The notes: a model not told the origin generated them from the sequence alone. 64,000 nt of DNA from Lysobacter arseniciresistens ZS79 (GCF_000768335.1 NZ_AVPT01000009.1:40356-104355); one strand, 5' to 3'. Shown: positions 31,617-40,191, counted from the first letter of the stretch. A program made the numbers and translations.

Positions 31617-33485
31617 TCAGCCGGCGAAGGACGGCCACAGCGGGCCGTCCAGCCACAGCCAGCGCGTCATCCACGCGCAGACGAAGGCGATCACCACCGT
31701 CAGCGGCACGCCGACCCGGACGAAGTCGCCGAAGCGGTACTGCCCCGGCCCGAGGATCAGCAGGTTGCCGTGGTGGCCGATCGGGGTCAGGAACGCCACC
31801 ACCGCGCCCAGCGCCGTGCACACCACGAACGGCGTCGGCGCCACCCCGAGCGACTGTGCCAGCTCGATCGCGATCGGCCCCAGCAGCACCGTGGTGGCCG
31901 AGTCGGACAGGATCTGGGTCAGCAATGCGGCCATCGTGAACAGCACCAGCAGCACCGCCAGCACCGGCCAGTCGGCGACCACGTGGCGCAGCCCGGAGGC
32001 GAGCAGCTGGGCGGTGCCGGTCTGCTCCATCGCGATGCCCAGCGGGATCACCCCGGCGATCATCACGAACACCCGCACGTCGATCTCGCGGTAGGCCTGG
32101 CCGATGTCGACGCAGCGGGTGGCGACGATCGCGACCGCGCCGAGCAGGAACGCCAGCGGCACCGGCAGCCACTCGGTCACCGCCGCGAGCACGGTCACGC
32201 CGAGGATCGCCAGCGCCAGCGGCGCGCGCTGGCGGCGCTTGGCCTCGCCGGCGAACGGCACCAGCATCAGGAAGCCGTGGTGGGTCGCCAGCTCGGCGAA
32301 GCGCGACGGCCGGCCCCACAGCACCAGCAGGTCGCCCTCGCGCAGGCGCGCGTCGGCCAGCCGCGGCGCCATGTCGGCACCGCGCCGCCACAACCCCGCG
32401 ATCACCGCCTTGAACTGGTGCGAGAAATCCAGCTCGCGGATGCTGCGGCCGATGAACTCCGAGCCCGGTGCGACCACCGCCTGCACCAGCTCGCAGTCGC
32501 CGTCCTCGCCGGGCTCGCCGTCGCGGGTGGTCGCGTTGAAGCGGGTGATCGGGTACAGGTCGAGCCCGGTGTCGTCGTGCAGCGACGCCAACGCGTCGGC
32601 CGAGGCCTCCACCAGCAGCACGTCGCCGCTGATCAGCGGGCTGGTCGGGCCGAGGTCGCGGCGCAGCCGGCCGTCGCGCAGCCAGCCGATCATGCGGAAC
32701 TTGTCGCCCAGCGACTTCTGCAGTTCGGCCAGCGGCCGGGTGCTCCAGCGCGAGCCCTCGGTGACCAGCAGCTCGGTGCGGTAGCGGTCCAGCCGCAGGT
32801 ATTCGTCGTCGCCCGACTTGCCGGTGCGCTTGGGCAGCACCCACCGCGCCAGCAGCATGTAGACCACGCCGATCACCACCAGCGCGATGCCGATCGGGGT
32901 GATCGAGAAGATCCCGAGCCCCTCGGCGCCGGTGCGCTCGAGCATGTTGTCGGCCAGCAGGAACGCCGGCGCCGAGACCAGCGTCAGGCAGGTGCCGAGC
33001 GAGGCGGCCAGCGACATCGGCATCAGCAGGCGCGACACCGACAGCCCGCGCGCCTTGGCGAAGCGGGTCAGGATCGGCAGCATCATCGCCGTCACCATCA
33101 CGTGGTGGGTGAACGACGCCATCGCCGCCACCGCCGGCATCGTCACCGCGATCGCGCGCGACTCGCTGCGGCCCGACGCACGCCCGATCCACTGGCCGAT
33201 GTGCTCGGTGATGCCGGTCGCGGCGAGGCCGCCGGAGATGATGAACACCGCGGCGACGATGATCGCCGGCTCGCTGGCGAAGCCCGACAGCGCCTGGCCC
33301 TCGTCGAGGATACCGGTCACCACCAGCGCCAGCAGGATCAGCATCGCGCTGACGTCGATCCGCAGGCGCTCGCTGATGAACAGGTACAGTCCGCCCGCCA
33401 GGATCAGCAGGAACATCACCTGTTGGAGTGTGAACGGGCCCAGGTCCATGGCCGGCATTGTGCGGTACATCGCGAAATGACGCAT
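31617..33485 (-). CDS. SLC13-type anion transporter with TrkA-C domains
   Basis: The product is about 622 residues from ATG 33485; ATGs at 33470, 33458 and 33449 are possible alternatives. Membrane segments from residue ~20 to 190 and ~410 to 620 surround two soluble TrkA-C/RCK-C domains (about 210-400, including GSEFIGRSIRELDFSHQFKA). Motifs of the CitMHS/DASS family are visible: THHVMVTAMMLPILTRFA and LSDSATTVLLGPIA. This is the architecture of the SLC13-like permeases (for example YfbS-type) proposed to move sulfate or dicarboxylates. It overlaps the promoter zone of the divergent histidine kinase gene. Confidence 0.88.
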   Translation of the reverse strand: MRHFAMYRTMPAMDLGPFTLQQVMFLLILAGGLYLFISERLRIDVSAMLILLALVVTGILDEGQALSGFASEPAIIVAAVFIISGGLAATGITEHIGQWIGRASGRSESRAIAVTMPAVAAMASFTHHVMVTAMMLPILTRFAKARGLSVSRLLMPMSLAASLGTCLTLVSAPAFLLADNMLERTGAEGLGIFSITPIGIALVVIGVVYMLLARWVLPKRTGKSGDDEYLRLDRYRTELLVTEGSRWSTRPLAELQKSLGDKFRMIGWLRDGRLRRDLGPTSPLISGDVLLVEASADALASLHDDTGLDLYPITRFNATTRDGEPGEDGDCELVQAVVAPGSEFIGRSIRELDFSHQFKAVIAGLWRRGADMAPRLADARLREGDLLVLWGRPSRFAELATHHGFLMLVPFAGEAKRRQRAPLALAILGVTVLAAVTEWLPVPLAFLLGAVAIVATRCVDIGQAYREIDVRVFVMIAGVIPLGIAMEQTGTAQLLASGLRHVVADWPVLAVLLVLFTMAALLTQILSDSATTVLLGPIAIELAQSLGVAPTPFVVCTALGAVVAFLTPIGHHGNLLILGPGQYRFGDFVRVGVPLTVVIAFVCAWMTRWLWLDGPLWPSFAG

Positions 33486-33546
33486 GAGGGTCCACCGGCC
33501 CGTCACGACCCGCCCCGCTACACTGGATAAAACCCCGCCGCACGCC

Positions 33547-34710
33547 ATGCCCGTTTCCCAGAACCACCCCACCTTCCCAGCCGGCACCGGCGACGACTGC
33601 TTTCGCCTGGCGATGGCGGCTTCGGGGATCGGCATGGCGCTGGTCGACCTCGACGGCCGCTGGCGCGAGGTGAACCCGGCGATCGAGCGCATGCTCGGCC
33701 GCGACGCCGCGGCACTGGTCGGCCAGCCGGTGCTGGACTGCATCCACCCGGAAGACCGCGCGCTGACGCAGGACGGCATCGACGGCCTCGCCAGTGGCCG
33801 GCTGCCGGTGGTCGACAACCGCAAGCGCTACCTGCGCGCCGGTGGCGAGCCGCTGTGGGTGCACACCAACGCGGCGCTGATGCGCGGCGACGACGGCGCG
33901 CCGATGTTCCTGGTCGTGCAGCTGCGCGACGTCACCGCCGAGCACCAGGCGCAGGCGGTGCTGCAGGCCGCCGCGCACGACCGCGCGGCGGCGCTGGACG
34001 CGTCGACCCGGCAATTGCAGCTGTTCGCCGACGCGGTCGCGCACGACCTGCGCGCGCCGCTGCGCTCGATCGAGAACTTCTCGCGGCTGCTGGCAACGCG
34101 TGCCGGAGACAGCCTCGACGCGACCGGACGCGACCACCTCGACCGCATCCGCGGTGCCGCCGCGCGGATGAGCAGCCTGCTGTCGGCGCTGGCCGAGCTG
34201 TCGCACGTCACCGGTGCGGAGCTCAAGCCCGGACGGGTCGACATCAGCCTGCTGGCCGAATGGGTGCTGGCCGAGCTGCAGGACGCCGACCCCGCGCGCG
34301 CGGTCGAACTGGAAGTGCAGCCGGGCCTGTACGCACACGGTGACGAGCGCCTGCTGAAGCTGCTGCTGGGGCAGCTGCTGGACAACGCGTGGAAGTTCTC
34401 GCGCGACGCCGACACGGTGCGTATTTCGGTCACCGGCCGTACCGCCGGCGACGTGCTGGAGCTCACGCTGCGCGATGCCGGGAGCGGCTTCGACATGCGA
34501 TATGCTCACAAGCTGTTCGAACCTTTCCAGCGCCTGCACGGGCCGGACGAGGGCGGCGGCCACGGGCTCGGGCTGGCGATCGCCGCCCGCGTCGCCGAAC
34601 GCCACGGCGGCCGCCTGCACGCCGAGTCCGAACCCGGCAAGGGCGCCACCTTCCACCTTGAACTGCCCGCCGCCCCGCCCGACGCGCCGGCCGCCGAAGA
34701 GCACAGGTGA
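33547..34710 (+). CDS. PAS-domain sensor histidine kinase
   Basis: This 387-residue soluble kinase has an N-terminal PAS domain (about residues 20-130; MALVDLDGRWREVNPAIERM, Gln-Leu-Arg-Asp-Val-Thr). Its HisKA domain has the phospho-acceptor His in AVAHDLRAPLRSIENFSRLL. The HATPase domain shows N box LLDNAWKFS, G1 Asp-Ala-Gly-Ser-Gly-Phe and G2 GHGLGLAI. No membrane helices are seen, so it senses a cytosolic signal. The arrangement resembles phytochrome-output kinases. Its TGA overlaps the ATG of the Rcp1-like response regulator (TGATG at 34708-34712), so they form a coupled two-component pair. Confidence 0.9.
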   Translation: MPVSQNHPTFPAGTGDDCFRLAMAASGIGMALVDLDGRWREVNPAIERMLGRDAAALVGQPVLDCIHPEDRALTQDGIDGLASGRLPVVDNRKRYLRAGGEPLWVHTNAALMRGDDGAPMFLVVQLRDVTAEHQAQAVLQAAAHDRAAALDASTRQLQLFADAVAHDLRAPLRSIENFSRLLATRAGDSLDATGRDHLDRIRGAAARMSSLLSALAELSHVTGAELKPGRVDISLLAEWVLAELQDADPARAVELEVQPGLYAHGDERLLKLLLGQLLDNAWKFSRDADTVRISVTGRTAGDVLELTLRDAGSGFDMRYAHKLFEPFQRLHGPDEGGGHGLGLAIAARVAERHGGRLHAESEPGKGATFHLELPAAPPDAPAAEEHR

Positions 34711-35138
34711 TGCACAAGGACATCCTGCTGGTCGAAGACAACCCCGACGACGTCGAGCTGACCCGGCTCGCGTTCGACGAGGCCAAGATCGCCAACCGCC
34801 TGATCGTGGTCGGCGACGGCGCCGAGGCGCTGGACTACCTGTTCGCGCGCGGCAGGCACGCCGGCCGCGACGTCGAGGACCTGCCCTCGATCGTGCTGCT
34901 AGACCTCAACCTGCCCAAGCTCGACGGCCGCGAAGTGCTGCAGGCGATCCGCGCCAACGAGGCCACCCGCACGCTGCCGGTGGTGGTGCTGACCACCAGC
35001 ACCGAGCCGTTCGACGTCGAGGCCAGCTACGCGCTGGGGGTCAACAGCTACATCCAGAAGCCGGTCGACTTCGAGCAGTTCGTCTGGGCGGTCAAGCAGG
35101 TCGGGCTGTACTGGCTGGTGCTCAACCACCCGCGCTGA
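34710..35138 (+). CDS. Single-domain response regulator (Rcp1-like)
   Basis: This 142-residue receiver domain has no output domain. Acidic residues are in ILLVEDNPDDVEL, the phospho-acceptor Asp is in IVLLDLNLPKLDG, a conserved Thr lies in VVVLTTSTE and Lys in SYIQKPVDFEQF. The asymmetric Glu-Asp-Asn-Pro-Asp-Asp motif and extended C-terminus are typical of Rcp1-type regulators paired with bacteriophytochrome-like kinases. Translation is coupled to the upstream kinase. The downstream target is unknown. Confidence 0.9.
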   Translation: MHKDILLVEDNPDDVELTRLAFDEAKIANRLIVVGDGAEALDYLFARGRHAGRDVEDLPSIVLLDLNLPKLDGREVLQAIRANEATRTLPVVVLTTSTEPFDVEASYALGVNSYIQKPVDFEQFVWAVKQVGLYWLVLNHPR

Positions 35139-35153
35139 GTCGCGACGCCAGGC

Positions 35154-35879
35154 TCAACCGCCGAACAGCGTCTCCGCGCGCTGGAACAGCACCCAGCTGG
35201 TGGCGATGTACTTGTCGCTGCCCTGCGGCCGGTTGCCGCGGTGGGTGTGGGTGAACCCCGCCGGCGCGATCAGCAGCGAACCGGCGCGCGGCGCGACCTT
35301 GCGGCGCTGGTACAGGAACTCGGTCTCGCCCTGGTCGAAGCCGTCGTTGAGGTAGACCGTCCACAACAGGTGGCGGTGCAGGGTTTCCGCGCGCGGGTCG
35401 CGCGGGTACAGCTCGCAATGCCAGTACGGGTAGCCGCCGCGGCCGGCGGTGTAACGCTGCAGGTTGATCGCGCCGGGCCGCAGCACCGTCTGCACCACCG
35501 GCGCCAGCGCGGCATCGTCCATCGCCCGCAGCCGCTCCGGGGTGAGCCGGTGGCGGCCGCCGTCCGCGCCCGGGACTTCCAGCATCAGCGGCGCGATCAG
35601 CGCGTGCGGCCAGCGCCGCAGGTAGCGCAGCACACCGCGGAACACCGCCTGGTTGAGCGCCGCCTCGACGTCGCGCCACTCCGGCCGTCCGCCGAGGGTG
35701 AGGTCGAGGCTGTCCTTGAGTTCGACATGCACGCCACCGCCGACCCGCCCCGGCCCGGTGTCGCGGCTGGCGGCGAAGCGCTCGATCCAGGCGCGGCACT
35801 GCGCCGGGTCGATGGCGTCGTGGATGACCTCGATGAAATCGTCGGGATTCGCGTCGTCGTCGTGGGCTGGCAGGGTCAT
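35154..35879 (-). CDS. 2-oxoglutarate/Fe(II)-dependent oxygenase (prolyl 4-hydroxylase-like)
   Basis: The 241-residue protein contains a double-stranded beta-helix core. The metal motif is His-x-Glu (Tyr-Trp-His-Cys-Glu-Leu-Tyr), with the distal His in Gly-Phe-Thr-His-Thr-His-Arg-Gly-Asn. A Lys-Tyr segment follows the Arg for 2-oxoglutarate. LNDGFDQGETEFLYQRRKV and SLLIAPAGFTH are typical of the prolyl 4-hydroxylase superfamily. The first metal acid is Glu, where most members have Asp. ATG 35879 is chosen because the conserved region begins just after it. Substrate unknown. It is convergent with the response regulator gene and divergent from the amyloid-like island. Confidence 0.8.
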   Translation of the reverse strand: MTLPAHDDDANPDDFIEVIHDAIDPAQCRAWIERFAASRDTGPGRVGGGVHVELKDSLDLTLGGRPEWRDVEAALNQAVFRGVLRYLRRWPHALIAPLMLEVPGADGGRHRLTPERLRAMDDAALAPVVQTVLRPGAINLQRYTAGRGGYPYWHCELYPRDPRAETLHRHLLWTVYLNDGFDQGETEFLYQRRKVAPRAGSLLIAPAGFTHTHRGNRPQGSDKYIATSWVLFQRAETLFGG

Positions 35880-36055
35880 CGCGCGCGTACGCAACGGGAG
35901 CGGAAAGCGGACATCCTCGCACGCCGGCTGCGGGTTGCATAAAGGCAACAGTGGCCGGCGGAACGTGATTGCGCGCGCGGAGGCGGGCAGGGCGCGGGTG
36001 AGCGCCGCGTCAAGGGCGTTCCCGGAAAACCGGCCATCGTCTGCCGTGCTAGTCG

Positions 36056-36073
36056 CGTTGCATCGGTGCAACG
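36056..36073. promoter_or_regulatory. Palindrome, candidate enhancer site for a sigma54 activator
   Basis: CGTTGCA-TCGG-TGCAACG: perfect 7-bp arms, 4-bp spacer. It ends 74 bp upstream of the -24 element, a usual place for an enhancer-binding protein site. The activator encoded at 43898-45316 is the obvious candidate. Confidence 0.5.
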
Positions 36074-36147
36074 TGTGGTGGCCGCCGGACATGGTCGCAA
36101 TCGGGCGATAAACGAAAAAATCCCGATAATTCATTGACTTGCGAGGT

Positions 36148-36162
36148 TGGCACGAAACTCGC
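36148..36162 (+). promoter_or_regulatory. Sigma54-type (-24/-12) promoter
   Basis: TGGCACGAAACTCGC matches TGGCACG-N4-TTGC with exact spacing. The -24 GG and -12 GC are invariant and only one base of TTGC differs. It lies 58 bp upstream of the first gene of the island, which carries its own sigma54 activator gene at the other end. Confidence 0.65.
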
Positions 36163-36219
36163 GCTGGACCCCTTGCCGCCGTGGCGCACCCCGCGCCGCG
36201 GCCCAGCCCAGGGGGTTCC

Positions 36220-36768
36220 ATGCACGACACCGCAGCCACCGCTTCCCGCCTGTTCCGCATGTCCGCGGTGCTGGCCGGGCTGGTGCTCGCCCCCGCGGCC
36301 TGGGCCCAGCAGGCACCGACCACCGGGCAGGGCAACGAGCCCGACCCGGTGCTGGTGGTCACCCGCACGGTGCAGCCGCGGATCGCCTATCGCGGTCTGC
36401 CGCGCAGCGAAAACCCGGTCCACACCCAGGCGACCGTGTTCCCGGCCAAGGTCTTCCACCGCACCCTCGACGGCGTGCTCGGCGAGCTGGTCGGCGACGA
36501 CGCGCTGAGCCAGACGGCGTCGGCCGGAGTCGCCGGGTTCACCACCGGCCCCGCCATCGCCGACGCGACCGCACCGATCGGCACCAGCGCCGTGCTCGGC
36601 AACTCGACGACCGGCATCCAGGGTGGCGTGGCCGGTGCGGTCGGTGGCATCGGCGGGGCGGGCGGCGCGATCGGTCGAGCCACCGGCGGCCTTGCCGGCA
36701 CGATCACCGGCGCGCTGCTGCCGACCCTTGGCGCTGCCACCGCGGGCGACGGGACGGGCGGGCCGTGA
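36220..36768 (+). CDS. Secreted Gly/Ala-rich protein, first gene of the amyloid-like island
   Basis: The product is 182 residues from ATG 36220 (GGGGG 5 nt upstream). The signal peptide ends near Ala-Trp-Ala-Gln (residue 30). A middle region (40-88) contains an Ala-Thr-Val-Phe-Pro-Ala-Lys-Val-Phe-His segment. Residues 89-99 (ELVGDDALSQT) resemble a motif in the FapE-position protein of the same cluster. The C-terminal ~75 residues are very Gly/Ala/Thr-rich (GGVAGAVGGIGGAGGAIGRA) and low-complexity. No known family was recognised. It is probably a minor structural or accessory component. The next gene starts within 3 bp of its stop. Confidence 0.75.
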   Translation: MHDTAATASRLFRMSAVLAGLVLAPAAWAQQAPTTGQGNEPDPVLVVTRTVQPRIAYRGLPRSENPVHTQATVFPAKVFHRTLDGVLGELVGDDALSQTASAGVAGFTTGPAIADATAPIGTSAVLGNSTTGIQGGVAGAVGGIGGAGGAIGRATGGLAGTITGALLPTLGAATAGDGTGGP

Positions 36769-36770
36769 GC

Positions 36771-37376
36771 ATGCGCATCACTTCGCTGCTGCTGCTCGCC
36801 GCGCTCGCCATCGCCGCCGCGCCGGCGAGCGCCACCGAGCCGCCGGCCGGGCACGACCGCGCGGTCGTGAGTGACCAGGCCGCCGCCGGTGCCAGCGGCC
36901 GCATCGCGGTCAACCAGGCGGCCGGCACCGGCAACGCCCAGGCCAACCTCGCCGCGATCGCGGTCACCGCCGACGGCGGCACCGGGCTGGTCGGCCTGCG
37001 GTCGCTGCAGCGGCCGTCGGCGGGTTCGCCAGACCGCGCCGCCAGCGCGCAAGTGCGCGACGGCGCGTTCTCCGGCAGCCGCGGCCTGCTGTCGGTCAAC
37101 CAGGTGGCCGGCAGCGGCAACGCGCAGACCAACCTGTTCGCGATCGGCCAGCTCGCCGTACCCGCGTTCACCGGCGTCGACGACGCCGCACTCGCCGCGA
37201 TCGCCGGCGACACCAGTTCTGAGGGGGCTGTCGCCCCGTCCCGGCCGAGGGAAGCGCGGATCGCCGACAACGCGTTCCGCGGAAGCCAGGGCGTGGTCCA
37301 GGTCAACCAGACCGCGGGGGTCGGAAACGCATCGACCAACGCCATCGTGCTCCAGCTGCCTGGCGGCACGCCTTAA
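36771..37376 (+). CDS. Secreted three-repeat protein, probable minor amyloid-like subunit
   Basis: The 201-residue product has a signal peptide (1-22) and three 17-residue repeats at about 43-59 (GRIAVNQAAGTGNAQAN), 105-121 (GLLSVNQVAGSGNAQTN) and 174-190 (GVVQVNQTAGVGNASTN). They are separated by linkers of about 45-52 residues. The same 17-residue pattern recurs in the four downstream proteins, but here Gln follows the Asn, and there is no C-terminal CxxC. This suggests a divergent minor or nucleating subunit, comparable to FapB of the Pseudomonas Fap system (inference). A GTG at 36765, overlapping the upstream stop (GTGA), is an alternative start. Confidence 0.8.
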   Translation: MRITSLLLLAALAIAAAPASATEPPAGHDRAVVSDQAAAGASGRIAVNQAAGTGNAQANLAAIAVTADGGTGLVGLRSLQRPSAGSPDRAASAQVRDGAFSGSRGLLSVNQVAGSGNAQTNLFAIGQLAVPAFTGVDDAALAAIAGDTSSEGAVAPSRPREARIADNAFRGSQGVVQVNQTAGVGNASTNAIVLQLPGGTP

Positions 37377-37414
37377 CCGCTGCATCCGCACCACCACGAC
37401 AGGAGAGAGAGATC

Positions 37415-38188
37415 ATGAAACTTCGCCACACGCTTATCGCAGCCAGCCTGCTGGCCTTCGCCGCCCCGGCCTTCGCCGCCGGCGACGACGCCGACATCTA
37501 CAGCAACTGGGACATGTACAACAGCATCTACGTCATGGGCGACGTGTTCGTCTCCGGCGAGATCGACGTGTCCAGCGAGTCGGCCGCGCTGGTCGACCAG
37601 GACCAGGCCACGGTGGCCAACTGGTCGGTCGGTGACGGCGACAACTTCGCCTCCGCCAGCGGCGACGCCCTGAGCGGCGCGCTGGGCAACATCGGCGCCA
37701 ACATCGCCGCCGGCGTGGGCAACGCCCAGGCCAACGACGCCGCGCTGGCGTCGGTCGACGGCGAGGCCGTGTTCGCCTCGGCGATGCTGTTCAACAACCA
37801 GACCACCGGCGCCAACCTCGGTACCGACGCCTTCGGCGCCGACGCGGGCCTGTTCTACGACGCCAGCGTCTCCGACAACGTGCTGGCCAGCGCCGCCGGC
37901 AACATCGGCCTGAACGTCGCCGCCGGCGTCGGCAATGCGCAGACCAACGCACTGGCCGCCTCGGTCAACAGCTCGGGCAACCTCGCCAGCGCTTCGGCCG
38001 ACAGCGACCAGCTGACCCTGCTCAACGGCGTCCTCGCCGGCTTCGACCTCGACAACGACGCCTCGCTGAGCGGCATGGCGCTGTCGTCGGCGGTCGGCAA
38101 CATCGGCGTCAACATCGCCGCCGGCGTCGGCAACGCGCAGCACAACGGCCTGTCGATCGCGGTCGCCTCCTGCGGCACCTGCGACTGA
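37415..38188 (+). CDS. Three-repeat amyloid-like subunit, tandem copy 1
   Basis: The 257-residue secreted protein has a signal peptide (1-22) and an acidic N-terminal block beginning Gly-Asp-Asp-Ala-Asp-Ile-Tyr (23-65). Three repeats lie at 91-107 (GNIGANIAAGVGNAQAN), 162-178 (GNIGLNVAAGVGNAQTN) and 228-244 (GNIGVNIAAGVGNAQHN). It ends in Cys-Gly-Thr-Cys-Asp. Three Asn/Gln/Gly/Ala repeats, two linkers and a terminal CxxC match the described plan of the Pseudomonas amyloid subunits FapB/FapC. Few lysines and almost no aromatics in the repeats fit a beta-solenoid fibril. It is the most divergent of four tandem copies. Confidence 0.85.
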   Translation: MKLRHTLIAASLLAFAAPAFAAGDDADIYSNWDMYNSIYVMGDVFVSGEIDVSSESAALVDQDQATVANWSVGDGDNFASASGDALSGALGNIGANIAAGVGNAQANDAALASVDGEAVFASAMLFNNQTTGANLGTDAFGADAGLFYDASVSDNVLASAAGNIGLNVAAGVGNAQTNALAASVNSSGNLASASADSDQLTLLNGVLAGFDLDNDASLSGMALSSAVGNIGVNIAAGVGNAQHNGLSIAVASCGTCD

Positions 38189-38253
38189 CCGTCCCCCACG
38201 GGGGCGGCCACCCGCCCCCGCTTCCCCTGCATCCACACACAAGGAAAACCGCA

Positions 38254-39024
38254 ATGAAGATCCAGACCACCGTCCTCGCCACTGCCCTGCTGGCCTTCGC
38301 CGCCCCGGCCTTCGCGACCGGCGACGACGCCGACATCTACAGCGACTGGGACATGTACAACAGCATCTACGTCATCGGCGACGTGTTCGCGTCCGGCAGC
38401 ATCGACGTGTCGAGCGAGTCGGCCGCGCTGGTCGACCAGGACCAGTCCACCGACGCGAACTGGTCGCTGGGTGACGGCGACAACGACGCCTCCGCCAGCG
38501 GCGACGCCCTGAGCGGTGCGCTGGGCAACATCGGCGCCAACATCGCCGCCGGCGTGGGCAACGCCCAGGCCAACGACGCCGCGCTGGCGTCGGTCGACGG
38601 CGAGGCCGTGTTCGCCTCGGCGATGCTCTTCAACAGCCAGAGGACCGTCGGCAACTTCAGCGGCGAGCTGATCCCGGACGACGGCATCGCCTACGACGCA
38701 TCGGTCAGCGACAACGTGCTGGCCGGCGCCGCCGGCAACATCGGCCTGAACGTCGCCGCCGGCGTCGGCAATGCCCAGAGCAACGCGCTGGCCGCCTCGG
38801 TCAACGGCTCGGGCAACCTCGCCAGCGCTTCGGCCGACAGCGAGCAGGTGACCGGCATCAACACCGTCGCCGCCCTGTTCGACATCGACAACGACGCCTC
38901 GCTCAGCGGCATGGCGCTGTCGTCGGCGGTCGGCAACATCGGCGTCAACATCGCCGCCGGCGTCGGCAACGCACAGCACAACGGGCTGTCGATTGCCGTC
39001 GCGTCCTGCGGCACCTGCGACTGA
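38254..39024 (+). CDS. Three-repeat amyloid-like subunit, tandem copy 2
   Basis: This 256-residue paralogue has the same layout as copy 1: signal peptide, Gly-Asp-Asp-Ala-Asp-Ile-Tyr block, three GNIG-type 17-residue repeats at about 91-107, 161-177 and 227-243, and terminal Cys-Gly-Thr-Cys-Asp. The linker between repeats 1 and 2 differs from copy 1 (Gln-Arg-Thr-Val-Gly-Asn-Phe-Ser-Gly-Glu). From position 38518 to beyond its stop the DNA is identical to copy 3, as part of an 837-bp tandem duplication. It has its own ribosome site (CAAGGAAAACC). Confidence 0.85.
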   Translation: MKIQTTVLATALLAFAAPAFATGDDADIYSDWDMYNSIYVIGDVFASGSIDVSSESAALVDQDQSTDANWSLGDGDNDASASGDALSGALGNIGANIAAGVGNAQANDAALASVDGEAVFASAMLFNSQRTVGNFSGELIPDDGIAYDASVSDNVLAGAAGNIGLNVAAGVGNAQSNALAASVNGSGNLASASADSEQVTGINTVAALFDIDNDASLSGMALSSAVGNIGVNIAAGVGNAQHNGLSIAVASCGTCD

Positions 39025-40191
39025 TGCAAGACCCGGTGGGGACGGCACCCGTCGTCCCCGCCACTCCATACCCTAAGAGGGGGTACCGACATGAAAACCA
39101 AACTGACCATCCTCGCGCTCGCCCTTCTCGGCTTCGCGGCCCCGGCACTGGCTACCGGTGACGATGCCGACATCTACACCGACTGGGACATGTACAACAG
39201 CATCTACGTCATCGGCGACGTGTTCGCCTCTGGCAGCATCGACGTGTCCAGCGAGTCGGCCGCGCTGGTCGACCAGGACCAGGCGACGCTCGCCAACGCC
39301 TCGCTCGGCGACGGCGACAACGAAGCCTCGGTCACCGGCGACGCCCTCAGCAGCGCGCTGGGCAACATCGGCGCCAACATCGCCGCCGGCGTGGGCAACG
39401 CCCAGGCCAACGACGCCGCGCTGGCGTCGGTCGACGGCGAGGCCGTGTTCGCCTCGGCGATGCTCTTCAACAGCCAGAGGACCGTCGGCAACTTCAGCGG
39501 CGAGCTGATCCCGGACGACGGCATCGCCTACGACGCATCGGTCAGCGACAACGTGCTGGCCGGCGCCGCCGGCAACATCGGCCTGAACGTCGCCGCCGGC
39601 GTCGGCAATGCCCAGAGCAACGCGCTGGCCGCCTCGGTCAACGGCTCGGGCAACCTCGCCAGCGCTTCGGCCGACAGCGAGCAGGTGACCGGCATCAACA
39701 CCGTCGCCGCCCTGTTCGACATCGACAACGACGCCTCGCTCAGCGGCATGGCGCTGTCGTCGGCGGTCGGCAACATCGGCGTCAACATCGCCGCCGGCGT
39801 CGGCAACGCACAGCACAACGGGCTGTCGATTGCCGTCGCGTCCTGCGGCACCTGCGACTGATGCAAGACCCGGTGGGGACGGCACCCGTCGTCCCCGCCA
39901 CTCCATACCCTAAGAGGGGGTACCGACATGAAAACCAAACTGACCATCCTCGCGCTCGCCCTTCTCGGCTTCGCGGCCCCGGCACTGGCTACCGGTGACG
40001 ATGCCGACATCTACACCGACTGGGACATGTACAACAGCATCTACGTCATCGGCGACGTGTTCGCCTCTGGCAGCATCGACGTGTCCAGCGAGTCGGCCGC
40101 GCTGGTCGACCAGGACCAGGCGACGCTCGCCAACGCCTCGCTCGGCGACGGCGACAACGAAGCCTCGGTCACCGGCGACGCCCTCAGCAGC
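38518..40191 (+). repeat. Exact 837-bp tandem duplication creating a chimeric gene
   Basis: Unit 1 (38518-39354) and unit 2 (39355-40191) appeared identical on line-by-line comparison. Each unit spans the 3' part of one subunit gene, the intergenic spacer and the 5' part of the next. The junction is a 30-bp segment (38518-38547, 39355-39384, 40192-40221) shared by all three genes in the first repeat, so homologous unequal exchange is the likely mechanism. Confidence 0.92.
39091..39861 (+). CDS. Three-repeat amyloid-like subunit, tandem copy 3 (chimera)
   Basis: The 256-residue protein has a 5' half (signal peptide MKTKLTILALALLGFAAPAL and acidic block, to about residue 88) identical to copy 4. 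Everything after the first-repeat junction is identical to copy 2. It therefore arose by the tandem duplication described at 38518-40191. Repeats lie at about 91-107, 161-177 and 227-243, with terminal Cys-Gly-Thr-Cys-Asp. An AGAGGGGG ribosome site precedes the ATG. The open frame and intact motifs indicate a functional extra gene that raises subunit dosage. Confidence 0.87.
   Translation: MKTKLTILALALLGFAAPALATGDDADIYTDWDMYNSIYVIGDVFASGSIDVSSESAALVDQDQATLANASLGDGDNEASVTGDALSSALGNIGANIAAGVGNAQANDAALASVDGEAVFASAMLFNSQRTVGNFSGELIPDDGIAYDASVSDNVLAGAAGNIGLNVAAGVGNAQSNALAASVNGSGNLASASADSEQVTGINTVAALFDIDNDASLSGMALSSAVGNIGVNIAAGVGNAQHNGLSIAVASCGTCD

Larger units (their letters stand above)
35880..36219. 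other. Intergenic control region of the amyloid-like island (340 bp)
   Basis: No coding sequence is evident. The region contains an 18-bp palindrome (36056-36073), an AT-rich segment (about 36110-36140) unlike its surroundings, and a sigma54-type -24/-12 element (36148-36162). About 58 bp of leader and a GGGGG ribosome site precede the first gene at 36220. On the other strand it must also carry the promoter of the dioxygenase gene. Confidence 0.6.

Noticed and set aside
31498..34704. 1,068-codon minus-strand frame overlapping the transporter and histidine kinase
   Set aside because: It runs antisense to the kinase and in a different frame from the transporter, with no family motif.
37855..39069. 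Long antisense open frames across the tandem repeat subunits (293-404 codons)
   Set aside because: They repeat because the sense genes repeat, have no ribosome sites or motifs, and consist of Val/Gly/Ala/Asp-rich shadow sequence.
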